Origin: Leptodactylus fallax
Taxonomy: Eukaryota; Chordata; Amphibia; Anura; Leptodactylidae
Reading direction: 5' to 3'
Assembly (NCBI GenBank): GCA_947044405.1
Contig: CAMRHE010000133.1
Coordinates: 3,861,001-3,925,000, forward strand
Length of the DNA stretch: 64,000 nt
The notes beneath the pieces were generated by a model. It ran no database searches, was not told where the DNA came from, and was given only the letters and a program-made list of their open reading frames with translations. How positions within the stretch are numbered: the stretch's first letter is position 1; every line of letters begins with the position of its first letter. Of this stretch, positions 22,036 through 33,589 are shown piece after piece. The translations under genes and the position numbers were made by a program.

Positions 22036-22600
22036 GATCAGCGGTTCTCAACCTTTTCAAGTGAAATGACCCCTAGAGAGCGAACGTTCCAACCGAGTAC
22101 CCCCAAAGTAGTGTTCACGTATAAATGTTATCAAAATAAGACTCTGTTTGGAGCCTCCATCAGCAGTTATATAATGGCCCCTATATGAAGTAGAATGTCC
22201 CCCTCAGTGCCCCCCACATGTAATATAAGGGCATCCGATATGTAGTATAATGGCCATATCAATGCCCCCTCATATACTGTAGTATTATGGCCCCATCAAT
22301 GCCCCCTCATGTAGTATAATGGCCCTTAAATGTAATAAAATGGCCGTCAGAGACATGGTGTGGTGGACATGTAATATAATGGTCCCCACACTGTCCCCAA
22401 ACTCAGTATAATGGTCCCCACACTGCTCTCACAACTAGAGATGTTTAAGGAGCACCAATAACAGTACTGATGGACGTGCACATTGTGTGGCCCTGCGCTG
22501 GTGTCCATCCATGAGGACAGGGGTTCTCAGTTGTGGTGTGTTACCCCCGTGGACTATAGGGAGTACCCCCTGTGGTACACATTCTGCTTTAGATTAAAGT
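22036..22600. mobile_element. hAT-like end motifs around a decayed minisatellite
   Basis: CAGCGGTTCTCAACC at 22039 and CAGGGGTTCTCAGTTG at 22518 resemble a hAT terminus (CAGNGGTTCTCAAC) in the same orientation. Between them, at about 22170-22430, ATGTAGTATAATGGCCC-like units repeat every 33-35 bp, similar in wording to the 30-bp arrays at 45101 and 49000. Boundaries are unclear. Confidence 0.4.
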
Positions 22601-22796
22601 TGCATAGTGTTACAATGCCCCAGTGGTCCCCCCTTTACCCCCCAGCCTAAGATATTTTGCAGTACAAAGTGGAACCAGACTAAAATCCCATATCAAAATC
22701 CACAATAAAATCTGCATGTGTGAAAGGTTGATTTTGCTGTTGACTTCGGTGTTAAAAGTCATTGATTTCACTCAATGCATTTCAGTAAATGGAATA

Positions 22797-23170
22797 CAGG
22801 TGTGTCTCAATAAATTAGAATATCTGTGAAACTTTTATTTCTTTCAGTAATTAAATTAAAAAAAGTCCTCCTATATTTTCTAGATTCTTAACACAAAGAG
22901 TCTTCTATTTCTAGTGTTTTATTTCTGTAAATGTTGATTATGGATTACAGGGAATGAAAACCAAAATCTAAGAAAATTAGAATATTGTAAGTTCAGTTCA
23001 GTATTATAAATTCAGTGTCACCTGCCAAGGTTTCTTAAGCCTTTACATGGTCCCTCAGTCTGGTTCAGTAGGACACACAATCATGGAAGACGCTGATTGT
23101 GGATTGTATTACTGAATTACTGAAATGAATGAACGTTACAAAGATATTCTAATTTATTGAGATGCACCTG
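22797..23170 (+). mobile_element. Internally deleted Tc1/mariner element (374 bp)
   Basis: Flanked by TA at 22795-22796 and 23171-23172. Ends are CAGGTGTGTCTCAATAAAT and ATTTATTGAGATGCACCTG, continuing into TAGAATATC as inverted repeats. The inside retains CCTCAGTCTGGTTCAGTAGG and AATCATGGAAGACGCTGA, which correspond to the 5' leader and start codon region of the autonomous fish/frog element. The rest of the gene is gone. It is non-autonomous. Confidence 0.85.
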
Positions 23171-23279
23171 TACATGGTGAAAGTCAGAAGCATTTTGGCA
23201 ACAGATAGGGCATGCTGTAGAGTTAAAAATTTACTGCATGCTTGGAATCCGCAGTAGATGTGTACTGGGACAATATGGG
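23171..23279. other. Short unassigned spacer
   Basis: No feature recognised. Confidence 0.4.
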
Positions 23280-23452
23280 GCAATAAATGGAAAAAAAATG
23301 GAAAACATTAAAAAAAAAAGATTTTAACAAAATCCAAAATATAAAAAGTCACTTTTTCCCCAACTAGAAAAAATAAAAAAAGTGACCAAAAAGTCACATG
23401 TACTCCAAAATTGTATCAATAAAATATATAGCATGGCCTGAAAAAAAGGTCC
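23280..23452. mobile_element. Fragment of TTAACCCCTT-ended element
   Basis: AAAAGTCACATGTACTCCAA and CAATAAAATATATAGC match, with changes, AAAATCATACATACC and CAATAAAAACTATAAC of the neighbouring copy at 24060-24110. It abuts the next copy at TTAA 23453. Confidence 0.5.
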
Positions 23453-24156
23453 TTAACCCCTTCCTGCTTTGCATCCTACTATTATGTTGCACTAAGCTTA
23501 TTATTCAAGGTTAGCGCCAAAATAGTATAGCGCTCTCATGCCGCAAGTACAGGAGCAACAGGAGGAACATGGCTGCAGCATGATTTACGGGTCTTGGTTG
23601 TATTACATAGCCAAGTCCCAGGACTACAAAATATTCCAACTCCAGAAGCCCCCCTAAAGCCTGGGGTTAATGAGATCCTGTGGTCCAAGGGGTTGCCATA
23701 TTGCACATAGGGATACTATATGTGATGTACTGCAGTACATTGTACTGGATCAAGAGATCCTAGGTTCCAGTCCACTTGTGGAACAGGAAAAAAAAAGTTA
23801 AAACAGTACAGTATATAAAAAAAAAGTTTAAAAAGTAAATAATGAAAAGTATAAAAAAAAAAAAAAAATCTCTATAATTAAAAAAATGCATAGAGTAAAC
23901 AAACACGTTGCGTATCCCCATGTGCATATAATCACACTGTCCAAAAATAGCATTATTTATCCCAAGCGGTGAATGGCATACAAAAATATATATATATACT
24001 GCAATATGCAAATTCATGTATTTTAGTCACCTCGCCTCTGCCAAAGATAATAAAAAGTGATCGAAAAATCATACATACCAAAAATTAGCCCAATAAAAAC
24101 TATAACTTGCCCCACAAATAAAGAGCCCTGAAGTTCAATCTACCCTGTGTCCTTAA
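23453..24156. mobile_element. TTAACCCCTT-ended element, second copy
   Basis: Starts TTAACCCCTTCCTGC at a TTAA and reaches a TTAA at 24153-24156, but the usual end GGGAAGGGGTTAA is not preserved. The interior shares the order of anuran family words seen at 26635-27587 (ACACGTTGCGTATCCC, GCGGTGAATGGC). Poly-A runs at 23815-23880. Confidence 0.55.
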
Positions 24157-24677
24157 AGGGTTACAGACCTGGATAATTTTGGCCTTCAGGACGCTGCATA
24201 TTTTCAATTTTTCTCCCACCACATTCCGAAAAGCAATTTTTTGGGGTTTTTTTTTTCCACTGATATTGCTGTGTAATTTTTTTTGCAGCATTTTCGGTGC
24301 ATAGTTGATGTTTAATTTCCATAATTTTTTTAAGTGGAATACACAAAGCACAAAAGAGCAAATGCACCATTATTTTCCTTTTTATATCTTTAAACAGCCT
24401 AAATTACATTTATCGTACAAGTAGCGGCAATTACTTGTATGTACAGGCCTTATATTTGGGGAATTTTATTTATTCAAAATTGTTCAAATTAAATCACATT
24501 TATTTCTTTTTAGCCAATGTTTTTTTTTTTTAAATAAATCTTTTTTAACTGTTTTTATTATTTTTTATTTTAGCAAACTAACGCATTATTGCTTTTAATG
24601 TATTGCTTGTAAAAGAAGCAGACAACCAGATTCACCTTAAACAACCTGGTCACTTTGGGTATACCCAGGGCTTTGTC
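24157..24677. other. Unassigned AT-rich DNA
   Basis: Poly-T and poly-A stretches create minus-strand frames (24100-24351, 24161-24370) with no domains. Confidence 0.4.
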
Positions 24678-24680
24678 TTA

Positions 24681-24942
24681 GGCCTTATTCACATAACTCT
24701 GTGTGTGTGTTGAGCAGATTTACTGGCAGGAATGGTATGCGCAGAGATGGACCCCTACCATCATAGTTATCTATGATGCTAGGGGTCCCAGTCACCCCAT
24801 GAAATACTATCCCATTATGGGACAGTATTTCATGGGGAGACAGGCACTATTAGCATCACAGATAACTATGGTGGGAGTCCGTCTCTCCACATACTGTTCC
24901 GGTCGGTAAATCCGGACGACACAAGGCCATGTGATTAAGGCC
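24681..24942. mobile_element. Foldback MITE with TTA target duplication (Harbinger-like)
   Basis: TTA flanks both sides (24678-24680 and 24943-24945). Ends are GGCCTTATTCACATAAC and CATGTGATTAAGGCC. The centre near 24826 is a palindrome: ATCATAGTTATCTATGATGC and CATGAAATACTATCCC on the left pair with GGGACAGTATTTCATG and GCATCACAGATAACTATGGT on the right. A 3-bp TWA duplication is characteristic of PIF/Harbinger elements. Confidence 0.7.
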
Positions 24943-25315
24943 TTAAACGTGTTTTCCAGGCTTGTAACACTGATGACCTACACCTATCCAGGATAGGTCA
25001 TCAATATCAGATCAGTGGGGGTCCAACATCCCGGACCTGCACAGATTAGCTGTTTGAAGAGCTCACAGAGCTCTGTGGCATCTTCCTTAAATACCAAGCA
25101 CAGCGCCGCACATTGAATAGTGGCTTTGCTTAGTATTGCACCTCAGCCTCATTCATTTGAATGGGACTGAACTACAAACAGGCCACATGACCAATGATCG
25201 TGACCGATCGCCACTTCAAGTAGTTGGTCCGTGGAGGTCCAAGGTGATGATGATCTGTCCTAAGAATAGGTTAACATTATTTATCTCCTGTAAAAGGCAA
25301 AAGCCCTTTAAATTG
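24943..25315. mobile_element. TTAA-type MITE abutting the previous element
   Basis: Starts TTAAACGTGTTTTCCAGG and contains GATGACCTACACCTATCC, AGGATAGGTCATCAATATC, AGATCAGTGGGGGTCC, CCAAGCACAGCGCCG and TTTGAATGGGACTGA, a widely repeated anuran element as I know it. It ends near GCCCTTTAAATTG (about 25302-25314). Confidence 0.7.
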
Positions 25316-25817
25316 TCAGCCATGGGTTAAAAAATTGGGGAACAAGCAAATCCATTCTCATTTTTCACATGCAAGCGCAATGCCGTAAATATACAATGCT
25401 AGAAGATAAGTATCAGCCCCCATAGCCAGAAATTGATGGCAATGGTGGGCATGAAAATAGTAAAACGTAAATTTAAAGGAATTAAAGGTATTCTCCTGTC
25501 TGAAAAGTTTAGTACAGACTACACATTCAATGGGGAAGATTTATCATACGTGTACTTCATAAAAGTAAAAAAATTGCAAACTTCAGTTGCCGGCCTCCCC
25601 ATTTTTCTGAAAGGAGTTATAGCAGGGGGTGATGCATTGTGATTGGTTGCTATTGACAACGAGGCCTAGATTGATAAATGAGGCCTATAGGCAGTACAAG
25701 AACAATGGGGCAGAGTTACTAATAGGGTAGACAGTGCAGAGTTAGACTAGACAGTCCTAAACTGGTCCACATGTATCACGGTGTGATAAATCTGGAGTAT
25801 CTTTAGACTGTGTAGTC
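25316..25817. other. Unassigned DNA, no gene seen
   Basis: Short motifs such as GGGGAAGATTTATCATACG and TGATTGGTTGC hint at further decayed repeats, but no ends were found. Confidence 0.4.
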
Positions 25818-25820
25818 TTA

Positions 25821-26058
25821 GGCCTCATGCACACGACTGTAGTTTTTGCGGATCCAAAATTGCAGATGGCTCAGACACTACTGTAATTTTTGTGGCCGTT
25901 CCATATTCAAGAACTGCAAATTATGAAGCCTATCCTATTTTTGGCCGCATTTGCGGCACAGACCAGTGTAGGTAATCAAACAAGATCCGTGACATACTGA
26001 TGCAATGCGAATGTGTTTTTTGCGGACAGTAAGTCCATTACAGCCGTGTGCAGAAGGC
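25821..26058. mobile_element. MITE with TTA target duplication (Harbinger-like), second copy
   Basis: TTA at 25818-25820 and 26059-26061. Ends GGCCTCATGCACACGACTG and CAGCCGTGTGCAGAAGGC are inverted repeats. Interior AT-rich. Same class as 24681-24942 by target site and GGCCT end. Confidence 0.65.
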
Positions 26059-26061
26059 TTA

Positions 26062-26634
26062 ACATTACACCACTTATTAGTTGCCTTAGTTTTGGTGCAC
26101 AATGTCACAACAGGCCACACCCCTTTCATGAAATGCCACACCCATTTCCAAATAGGCCATGCCCCTTTTTCATACAAGCTGTAAGAATGCCTAAAAAGTG
26201 TGCAAAACGCATGATATATGTAGCACACAGTGGACCACATTTACTAAGGTGGATAGGCCTCGAAAATGGCTTTGATTTGGCACATTTTTGGAGCATCTCA
26301 GCCTCTACACCCCACTATTTTTAGACAGTGGGTGGAGCAGGGTGGGCCAGGGCGTGGATATCCTGATCTGCAAGATTTCTAACTCAGAAACCTGGGTAGG
26401 ATATACCACTAAACTACGCCAGTCCCTGACCAGGCGCACCTACATGCTCTAAAATTAGGCCATAAGAATCACCGGTCTTATTAAATTCCCCCCACCATGT
26501 TAGACAGTTTTTTGGCACAAATTATGCCCAAATTTTGGTGCATTTTGCTTGATAAATTGATCCCAATAAGGGGAATTTAATCTATTCTCCCGCTAGTGAG
26601 AAATGCACAAGAATTATTACAATGCTTTGGCCTC
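26062..26634. other. Unassigned DNA with anuran repeat-like wording
   Basis: Words such as ACATTTACTAAGGTGG and AAATTCCCCCCACCATG suggest decayed dispersed repeats. No gene is seen. Confidence 0.4.
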
Positions 26635-27587
26635 TTAACCCTTTTGCAACATAAGTCGTAAAAGTATGGTGGATGTTGGATATTTAAATATGGCGGCATT
26701 ATACAGCAGAGACGTTGCAGTAATGCTATCAGTGTCTGCACTGGTCGCGGGCATTATCTCCCCACAGCACCTCAGTAAAAGCTGAACTAGGCGCCATTTT
26801 CCCAGTGGTGCATGGGTGGCGCCATTTTGGGGAGGATCCTCGGCCCCCATAACGGGTCTCGTCACGGGTTCGGTCATCCATTGCCATTGTCTGGCATTAT
26901 CTTCTATTACAGGCTGCTCTATTTAGCCTGTAATAGAAGTGCCACAATTTTGCAATGCATTGTATTAGTGATCAGATCCCCTGGTGTTCAAGACCCCTAG
27001 GGGGCTAATAGTTGCAGTAAAAAAAATAAAAAAATTTGAATTACCCCCTTTCTAAGGGACACATATAAAAGTAAAAAAATAAAGTTAAACACATACACAT
27101 TAGGTATCCCTGTGTCTGAAAACGTCTGGTCTACAAACTTCAAAAAATATTTTTCCCATACAGTGAATTCCATAGTGTGGAAAAAAAAAATCAAAAATGC
27201 TAAACCGCCATTTTTCTGCTATTTCGACTCCCATAAAAATTTGGATAAAAAGCGATCAAAGCAATAGATGTTCCCCCAAAATGGTATAGCTAAAAATTAC
27301 ATTTGGCATACATGGAAATATAAAAAAGTTACAATTGTCAGAATGTGGCGACTGCAAGAAAATTTTTGGATTTTTTTAATGGTTTAAAACTTAAAAAAAA
27401 CTATATAAATTTGGTATCCCTGTAATCGTTCCGACCCATAGAATATAGATGACATATCATTCTGGCTGTGCAGTGAATACCGTATAAACAATATGGCTCT
27501 GTGAATGTAAAGATAAAAAAGTTATGGGGTTCGTAAGGCGGAGTAAAAAACAAAAATCGTAAAATGCCTTCAGTGGGAAAGGGTTAA
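26635..27587. mobile_element. TTAACCCTT-ended element, complete copy (953 bp)
   Basis: TTAA at both ends (26635-26638, 27584-27587), with left end TTAACCCTTTTGC and right end GTGGGAAAGGGTTAA. The interior is shared with 7390-7672, 13190-14035 and 23280-24156. It has no open frame that could be a transposase, so it is non-autonomous. TTAA insertion fits Kolobok or piggyBac superfamilies; I cannot separate them here. Confidence 0.75.
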
Positions 27588-28298
27588 TAATTACCACGGA
27601 AGGTCTTGTACGCCATCGTTGCAATGTACACCGGTCAGGGACTGATGTAGATTTCTGGTATAACACATTTTTGGTGTGAGAGTAAATCTTACAGTTTGGG
27701 TTAGCAGATTAACAATAGATATTAACCCTTCGTGAATGTATCACGGAATAACGGATGGGTATAATGTAATATATCCTTACTGAGGAGTAACACACAAATA
27801 CTATACACGCCACCGGCATGTCCTGAAGATATCTCTATATACTCCTCTTACATGTTACATCCTCATATAGGGGTTCCCGTTGATACAGAGAGTTTCTATT
27901 ATTGCCCAATCTCACGATCTGTTGTCTGATGTGATTATATTTATTTTGCCAGAACTTTCCCCGGATGAAGACAGAATGTCTATCTGTAGATGAGGCAGAA
28001 CGTTATCCTGCAGGCAAGGAACTGATGGGTTTTCTTCTTCATAAGGAATACAACATGTCAGCTGTGCAAGGACTTGGAGATACTTACAGATTCTGCAGTG
28101 TAAGGAAATGCAAAGATTAATCGAAATTGTGGTGCGTGCCCTGTGTGGTCGACCTGGCACCAAAACCTTGGATACAAGAGGGTGGATGAGGCAAGTGTCT
28201 GAATGGCATCCCCTTACTAAATGTATGTCTGAAGTGAACTTTATTATAGTGCATTGGAGTACAGATAGCTAAAGTAGATAGATCTGTGGATAGATACT
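27588..28298. other. Unassigned DNA, no gene seen
   Basis: No coding frame with a recognisable domain and no repeat ends. Confidence 0.4.
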
Positions 28299-28299
28299 G

Positions 28300-28346
<47 letters not shown>
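28299..28346. repeat. (GATA)n microsatellite
   Basis: About 12 GATA units, preceded by degenerate ones from 28275. Confidence 0.95.
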
Positions 28347-28347
<1 letters not shown>

Positions 28348-29080
28348 ACAAATAGTGATATAAAAATTGGTAGAGTAGTCAAGCATAGAAAAAGTAAAAG
28401 GAAAACTACCTCTTCTTCTGAGCCTTGTATATACAGTATAAGCAATGTGCAGATCCTCCCAGTATATAATCTCACATAGTTACTTGTTTCTCTCTCTGTG
28501 ATTTCCAGGACATTTAGTGACAAGGTGACAATCTTCATTTCTCCTAAAACATAAAAGTTACAAAAAGTTTCATATTCTTACAGAAACAATCACTTTTTGT
28601 CTCTTACCTGTTTTGCCTGTCCATAGAATACAATGGAATAAAGCATTCACCTGTAATTCTCATAGGTTAGTAAGATGCAGATCTCAGGCCTGGTGAATCA
28701 GCTCAGTAGTGCGCCCTGCTATCTGACATCACACTCTTTGGTGTCACTTTCTCCTTTGCAGTCATGTATTTTGAAGTCCTAGCCTAGTATATAAGTAATA
28801 CAGCAGCAAAGTGCAATGGACTGTTAGGATAACAGCTGGAACTTGTAGTGTGACAGAAGGCAAACCGACAGAACTGGCAGTAATGACTGGAGCTGGATTA
28901 ATATTCATACTTAACACCCTGAGGGAGTGAAGAACTTAGCTGCGGGGTATCACCAGGTTCAAGGACCAATAAAGGCCCCAGTAGATGATCAGGAGGGCAT
29001 GGTGAAATACTGTACCTAAAAAATAACCTGCAAAAATACACAGGCCCAGCCGTCATTTACTGGAATTCAACATGTGAAAT
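28347..29080. other. Unassigned DNA, no gene seen
   Basis: No repeat ends, tandem repeat or coding domain recognised. Confidence 0.4.
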
Positions 29081-29106
29081 CTATCTATCTATCGATCTAT
29101 CTATCG

Positions 29107-29149
<43 letters not shown>

Positions 29150-29157
29150 CATCCATC
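29081..29157. repeat. (CTAT)n microsatellite
   Basis: About 19 CTAT units, with two CGAT variants at the left and CCAT variants at the right. Confidence 0.95.
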
Positions 29158-29159
29158 CC

Positions 29160-29500
29160 AGGGGATGTGCCATACACACTCACCTTCCCTCACCTCTCAT
29201 GGGCTCCCTCGTGTAATTCAGCCTTTATTTCAAGGCGTCTTCTGGTGGCCTCCTGGGTGATATCAGCCACCCCAGAGAACCACTGATGCCTGTGATTGGG
29301 CCTAAGTGGCCAAAAAGGATGTATTAACATCATGACACTGTGATGCCATGAGGGGAAGCCCAGGAAAGGTGAGAGAAGGTAAGTATGTCTATTCATTTTT
29401 TTCAGCACCTCCCCTGGACCTCCGATTATTACACTTTAGTATAAAAATTATTTGTGGGTGGTGAACCCCAAAAAGTTTTTTTCAGTTACCAACTGAATTG
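29160..29500. mobile_element. GAGATGAGCGAA-family repeat, interior fragment
   Basis: Contains GGCCTCCTGGGTGATATC, CTGTGATTGGGCCTAAGTGG, GCCCAGGAAAGGTGAG and CCTCCGATTATTACACT in the order seen in the family copies at 12775 and 55380. Ends not preserved. Confidence 0.6.
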
Positions 29501-29520
29501 CTCAGTTCTATCTTTCTACC

Positions 29521-29522
29521 TA

Positions 29523-29572
<50 letters not shown>
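29521..29572. repeat. (CTAT)n microsatellite abutting a Tc1 relic
   Basis: About 13 CTAT units directly followed by the terminal inverted repeat of the next element. Confidence 0.95.
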
Positions 29573-30066
<494 letters not shown>

Positions 30067-30068
<2 letters not shown>

Positions 30069-30394
30069 CATGATCACCTCCAAGTTATATATCTAATATA
30101 TATCTTTTATCTATCCATCCATTTCTCCATCTTTTTTTTTTCTCCAACCCCCTGTATAGGTAGATTTAGGATACAATTTAAGTAACAAAGGCATGATCAT
30201 CTCCCAGATATATAACTATCTATCTGTCTATCTATCTATCTATCTATCTATTTATCTTTCTAAAAAGCAAAAACTTCAGACAAGTGCAAGCTGTTGTGGT
30301 GATAATACAAATACAAAAACTACAGCAGCACTCTGTCTATTTATCATCATCATCTATCTAATAAGTAATTCTTATCTATCTAATATGTATATTT

Positions 30395-30441
<47 letters not shown>

Positions 30442-30464
30442 CATATCTATCTCCTATCTATCCC

Positions 30465-30514
<50 letters not shown>

Positions 30515-30537
30515 CCTATCTATCTCCTATTTATCCC

Positions 30538-30577
<40 letters not shown>

Positions 30578-30672
30578 ATATCTCATATCTATCTATCTTT
30601 TTTTCTATCCAGCCTTCTCTATAGGTGGATTTAGGATACAACTTAACTAACGAAGGCAAGATCACTGACCAG

Positions 30673-30710
<38 letters not shown>

Positions 30711-30731
30711 CATATCTATCTATCTATTTCA

Positions 30732-30776
<45 letters not shown>

Positions 30777-30885
30777 CTCTATTATTTTTGTTGTCAGCAG
30801 TCCCATCAGAAGTTTCAGCCTCCAGAATAGTTGGATCTAGGATAAAACCTAACTAATGAAGGCATTATCACCTCCCAGATGTTGT
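30067..30885 (+). repeat. Compound tandem repeat: 70-100-bp module alternating with (CTAT)n
   Basis: A module with TATAGGTGGATTTAGGATAC, AACTAACGAAGGC and ATGATCACCTCCCAGATAT occurs four times. Its GGCATGATC core (or variant) lies at 30067, 30190, 30655 and 30861. (CTAT)n tracts of different lengths fill the gaps. The first copy is partial and is fused to the Tc1 relic. Plus-strand frames of Leu-Ser-Ile-Tyr repeats come from the CTAT tracts. Confidence 0.85.
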
Positions 30886-31406
30886 CTCGTTGTTTTCTTT
30901 ATAGATTCATTTGTTTCCTTGTACGCTTTCTCTTTTTTATCATCCTCTTTCTTAGTAAACATCTGTTGACGTTCGTTGAGATGCATCTCTGGCAGATCCG
31001 ATAACCGCTCAAAACACATTGAACAGCTGGATTGCAAAAATAGAAAAATCCCCTTTTGACCATCCTATGAATCAAAAGAATTTCAGCACTGTCTTCCAAA
31101 ATTCGTACCCTTCACATTCTCCTTTCAGCTCAGTGGCGGGAGTATTTATCAAAGTTGGCAGTTCTGAATGACCGTTTGTTTGTGAAAGTGATTGTGGAGT
31201 TTAGGCTTCAGTGAGCATTTAACATTATGAGGCGTAAATTGGCAAACAGCGGCTCATAGAACATCATCTAGTTCTTTGGAAAGTTTTTTTTTTTTTCATT
31301 CATCGTATTTTAATAATATTATAATTTTCCCTTATACCTTGGTATTTGTGTTTTCACATAAAAGATTACTAACCCTACTCTCTGGGTCAAATTCCTAGTT
31401 TATCAG
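30886..31406. other. Unassigned DNA, no gene seen
   Basis: AT-rich sequence with a poly-T run near 31285. No feature recognised. Confidence 0.4.
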
Positions 31407-31408
31407 AG

Positions 31409-31467
<59 letters not shown>

Positions 31468-31468
31468 C
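31407..31468. repeat. (GATA)n microsatellite
   Basis: About 15 uninterrupted GATA units. Confidence 0.96.
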
Positions 31469-31542
31469 AGAATTATTGGGATAGTGCCGATTCCCTGAGG
31501 TGAGCACCCTTTTGTATACTGGTGCAGTCTTAATTTGGACCT

Positions 31543-31626
31543 TATAGATAGATAGATAGATAGATAGATAGACAGAAGGATAGAAAGAAAGAAAGAAAGA
31601 AAGAAAGATAAAAAAGATAGCTACTG

Positions 31627-31662
<36 letters not shown>

Positions 31663-31699
31663 CAGACAGTAGATAGATAAAAAGATAGATAAAAAGAAG

Positions 31700-31736
<37 letters not shown>

Positions 31737-31870
31737 CCTCCTTATGTTGTCTCTTCTCCTCTCAATCCATATTGTAGACTGGATGGAATTCCAGAGCAAC
31801 CAAACAAAGTGAAGGGTGAATTTCATAGGTAGATAGATAAATAAATAGATAGACCTTGATAGATAGATAA

Positions 31871-31926
<56 letters not shown>
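31543..31926. repeat. (GATA)n / (GAAA)n microsatellite cluster
   Basis: Several GATA tracts, one GAAA tract (31585-31610) and a 90-bp non-repeat insert (about 31738-31830). The 129-codon minus-strand frame here is a repeat artefact. Confidence 0.95.
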
Positions 31927-32326
31927 TTCAAAGAAAAAACAGACTAAGTAGATAGGATCTTACGTGGCAGGTTTTGGAATGTTACAGTCATACCCTTGAG
32001 ACCATATTCTTATGAAAACCAATTTTTTTAATTGCCATGCAATCATAGTACAAATGTTGACCCTTACATGAAAGTCAATTAACTGGTTGATTAAACTCCC
32101 ATTTCAATGTGATCCTTGTCCCTGACTTTTATGGAAAGATCATCCTTCTCTGGTGGATACAACTTTTGGATGAACTTGCAGTAAGCCAAGTTTATGGGGG
32201 ACAGAGGATGTCCCCCACATAACCCGGTCTTTTTTGATGAATAAACCCATACAAATTTTCCCAGGCCTGTTGAAATCAACAAACCCCTACTTCACCATAT
32301 TCAGCTGCCATATTATACTTTTGCAC
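31927..32326. other. Unassigned DNA, no gene seen
   Basis: No repeat ends or coding domain recognised. Confidence 0.4.
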
Positions 32327-32792
32327 TTAAAGGGAATCTGTCAGGTCCATCTGGGACACTAAACCACCCACAAGTCCTTATAGACCTGAGGTTTAGTGTT
32401 CCAAATCGCCCTGTTGTAATGCAATCCGCAGGCGCATTAAAAATAAAAAACCTTTATACTTATCTAGCTGTTTGGTGAGAACGGTCCGTGATATTCATGA
32501 GGCATGCCTCCCGGCGCCTGCGCTGTTCTTCAGTGAAGACAAAGATGGACACCCCGGCTTCACTATGTAATTGCAGGGCATGCGCACTGAGGCCGAGGTG
32601 TACTCCTCTGGCTTCAGTGAAGAACTGCGCAAGCGCGGAGAGTACAGCGGCAGGGTGAGTATAAAGCTTTTTTTATTTTTAATGTGACCATGAATTGTGT
32701 TATAACAGGGTGATTTAGGACACTAATCCCCAGGTCCATATGGACGTGTGGGTGGTTCAGTGTCCCAAATTGCCCTGACAGGTTCCCTTTAA
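32327..32792. mobile_element. T2-type MITE with ~93-bp inverted repeats, complete
   Basis: TTAA at both ends (32327-32330 and 32789-32792). The left arm TTAAAGGGAATCTGTCAGG pairs with the right end CCTGACAGGTTCCCTTTAA, and pairing continues for about 93 bp through GGGACACTAAACCACCCAC and ATCGCCCTGTTGTAA with about 15 mismatches. No coding capacity. The ends fit the TTAAAGGRR rule of T2 MITEs. Confidence 0.88.
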
Positions 32793-33589
32793 GAAGAAGG
32801 TAGAAAAATGAATTTTACAGCCTATTGCTGCCCTGTGCCTAGGCTAGCTCATAGCCTGGACACTAGGATGCCATGCCTCAAAGAAAATGTGAGAAATCCC
32901 TGTGCAAGTTAAATAAGCCTAAGGTGCCAACTCCAGAAGAGGTTTTGGAGGTTGCTGACCCCTGCTATAAATGTTCACATGGTCAAAAAACAAAATGAAG
33001 TTCAACTATGAGAACCATCCACAAAGAACTTTTTGAATTTATTTGGCAAAAGATTTTCCATACGAATATTTGCTGAGAAAGCTTCTGATACTGTGTTTTC
33101 TTAGAAGATGTTATCGTTAAGTAAATGTTGGCATGGATTAGTTATGGTACGGCGGTGCCAATTTACACTCAGCCAAAAGATTTGAGTAAGACACCAACAT
33201 GTTCTGTTCAGTTCCAGTTTGTTCAGGTTAAAGAATCTCGTCTCCTACATAAAAACAAATGTCGTCCTTATGTTCATTCATTGCTATCACCGACACCGTA
33301 TTAAAACATGATGGAACACAAAGAGATTTTATTACAGTCGTTCGCCTGCAAACAGTTTTTGTACATTACGGCTTGTGCATTGTGCCAGGAAGGATTTCCT
33401 TGAAATTCAAAAACACTTTAACTGCTGTGCAGATTCCAAGCTGTGAGCAGATTTTAATTATATAGTTGTAGATTTTTCTTAAGATGAAAAAAGGAAAAGG
33501 CAATAAACTAAAAATAACCATTGGTGTTTTGATTTCATTTGTTATACATTTTTTAGTATATTTTTGAAAATGTTTCCTATTTCATTTTT
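32793..33589. other. Unassigned DNA, no gene seen
   Basis: A 68-codon plus-strand frame (33259-33465) has an ordinary protein-like composition but no recognisable domain. Confidence 0.4.
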
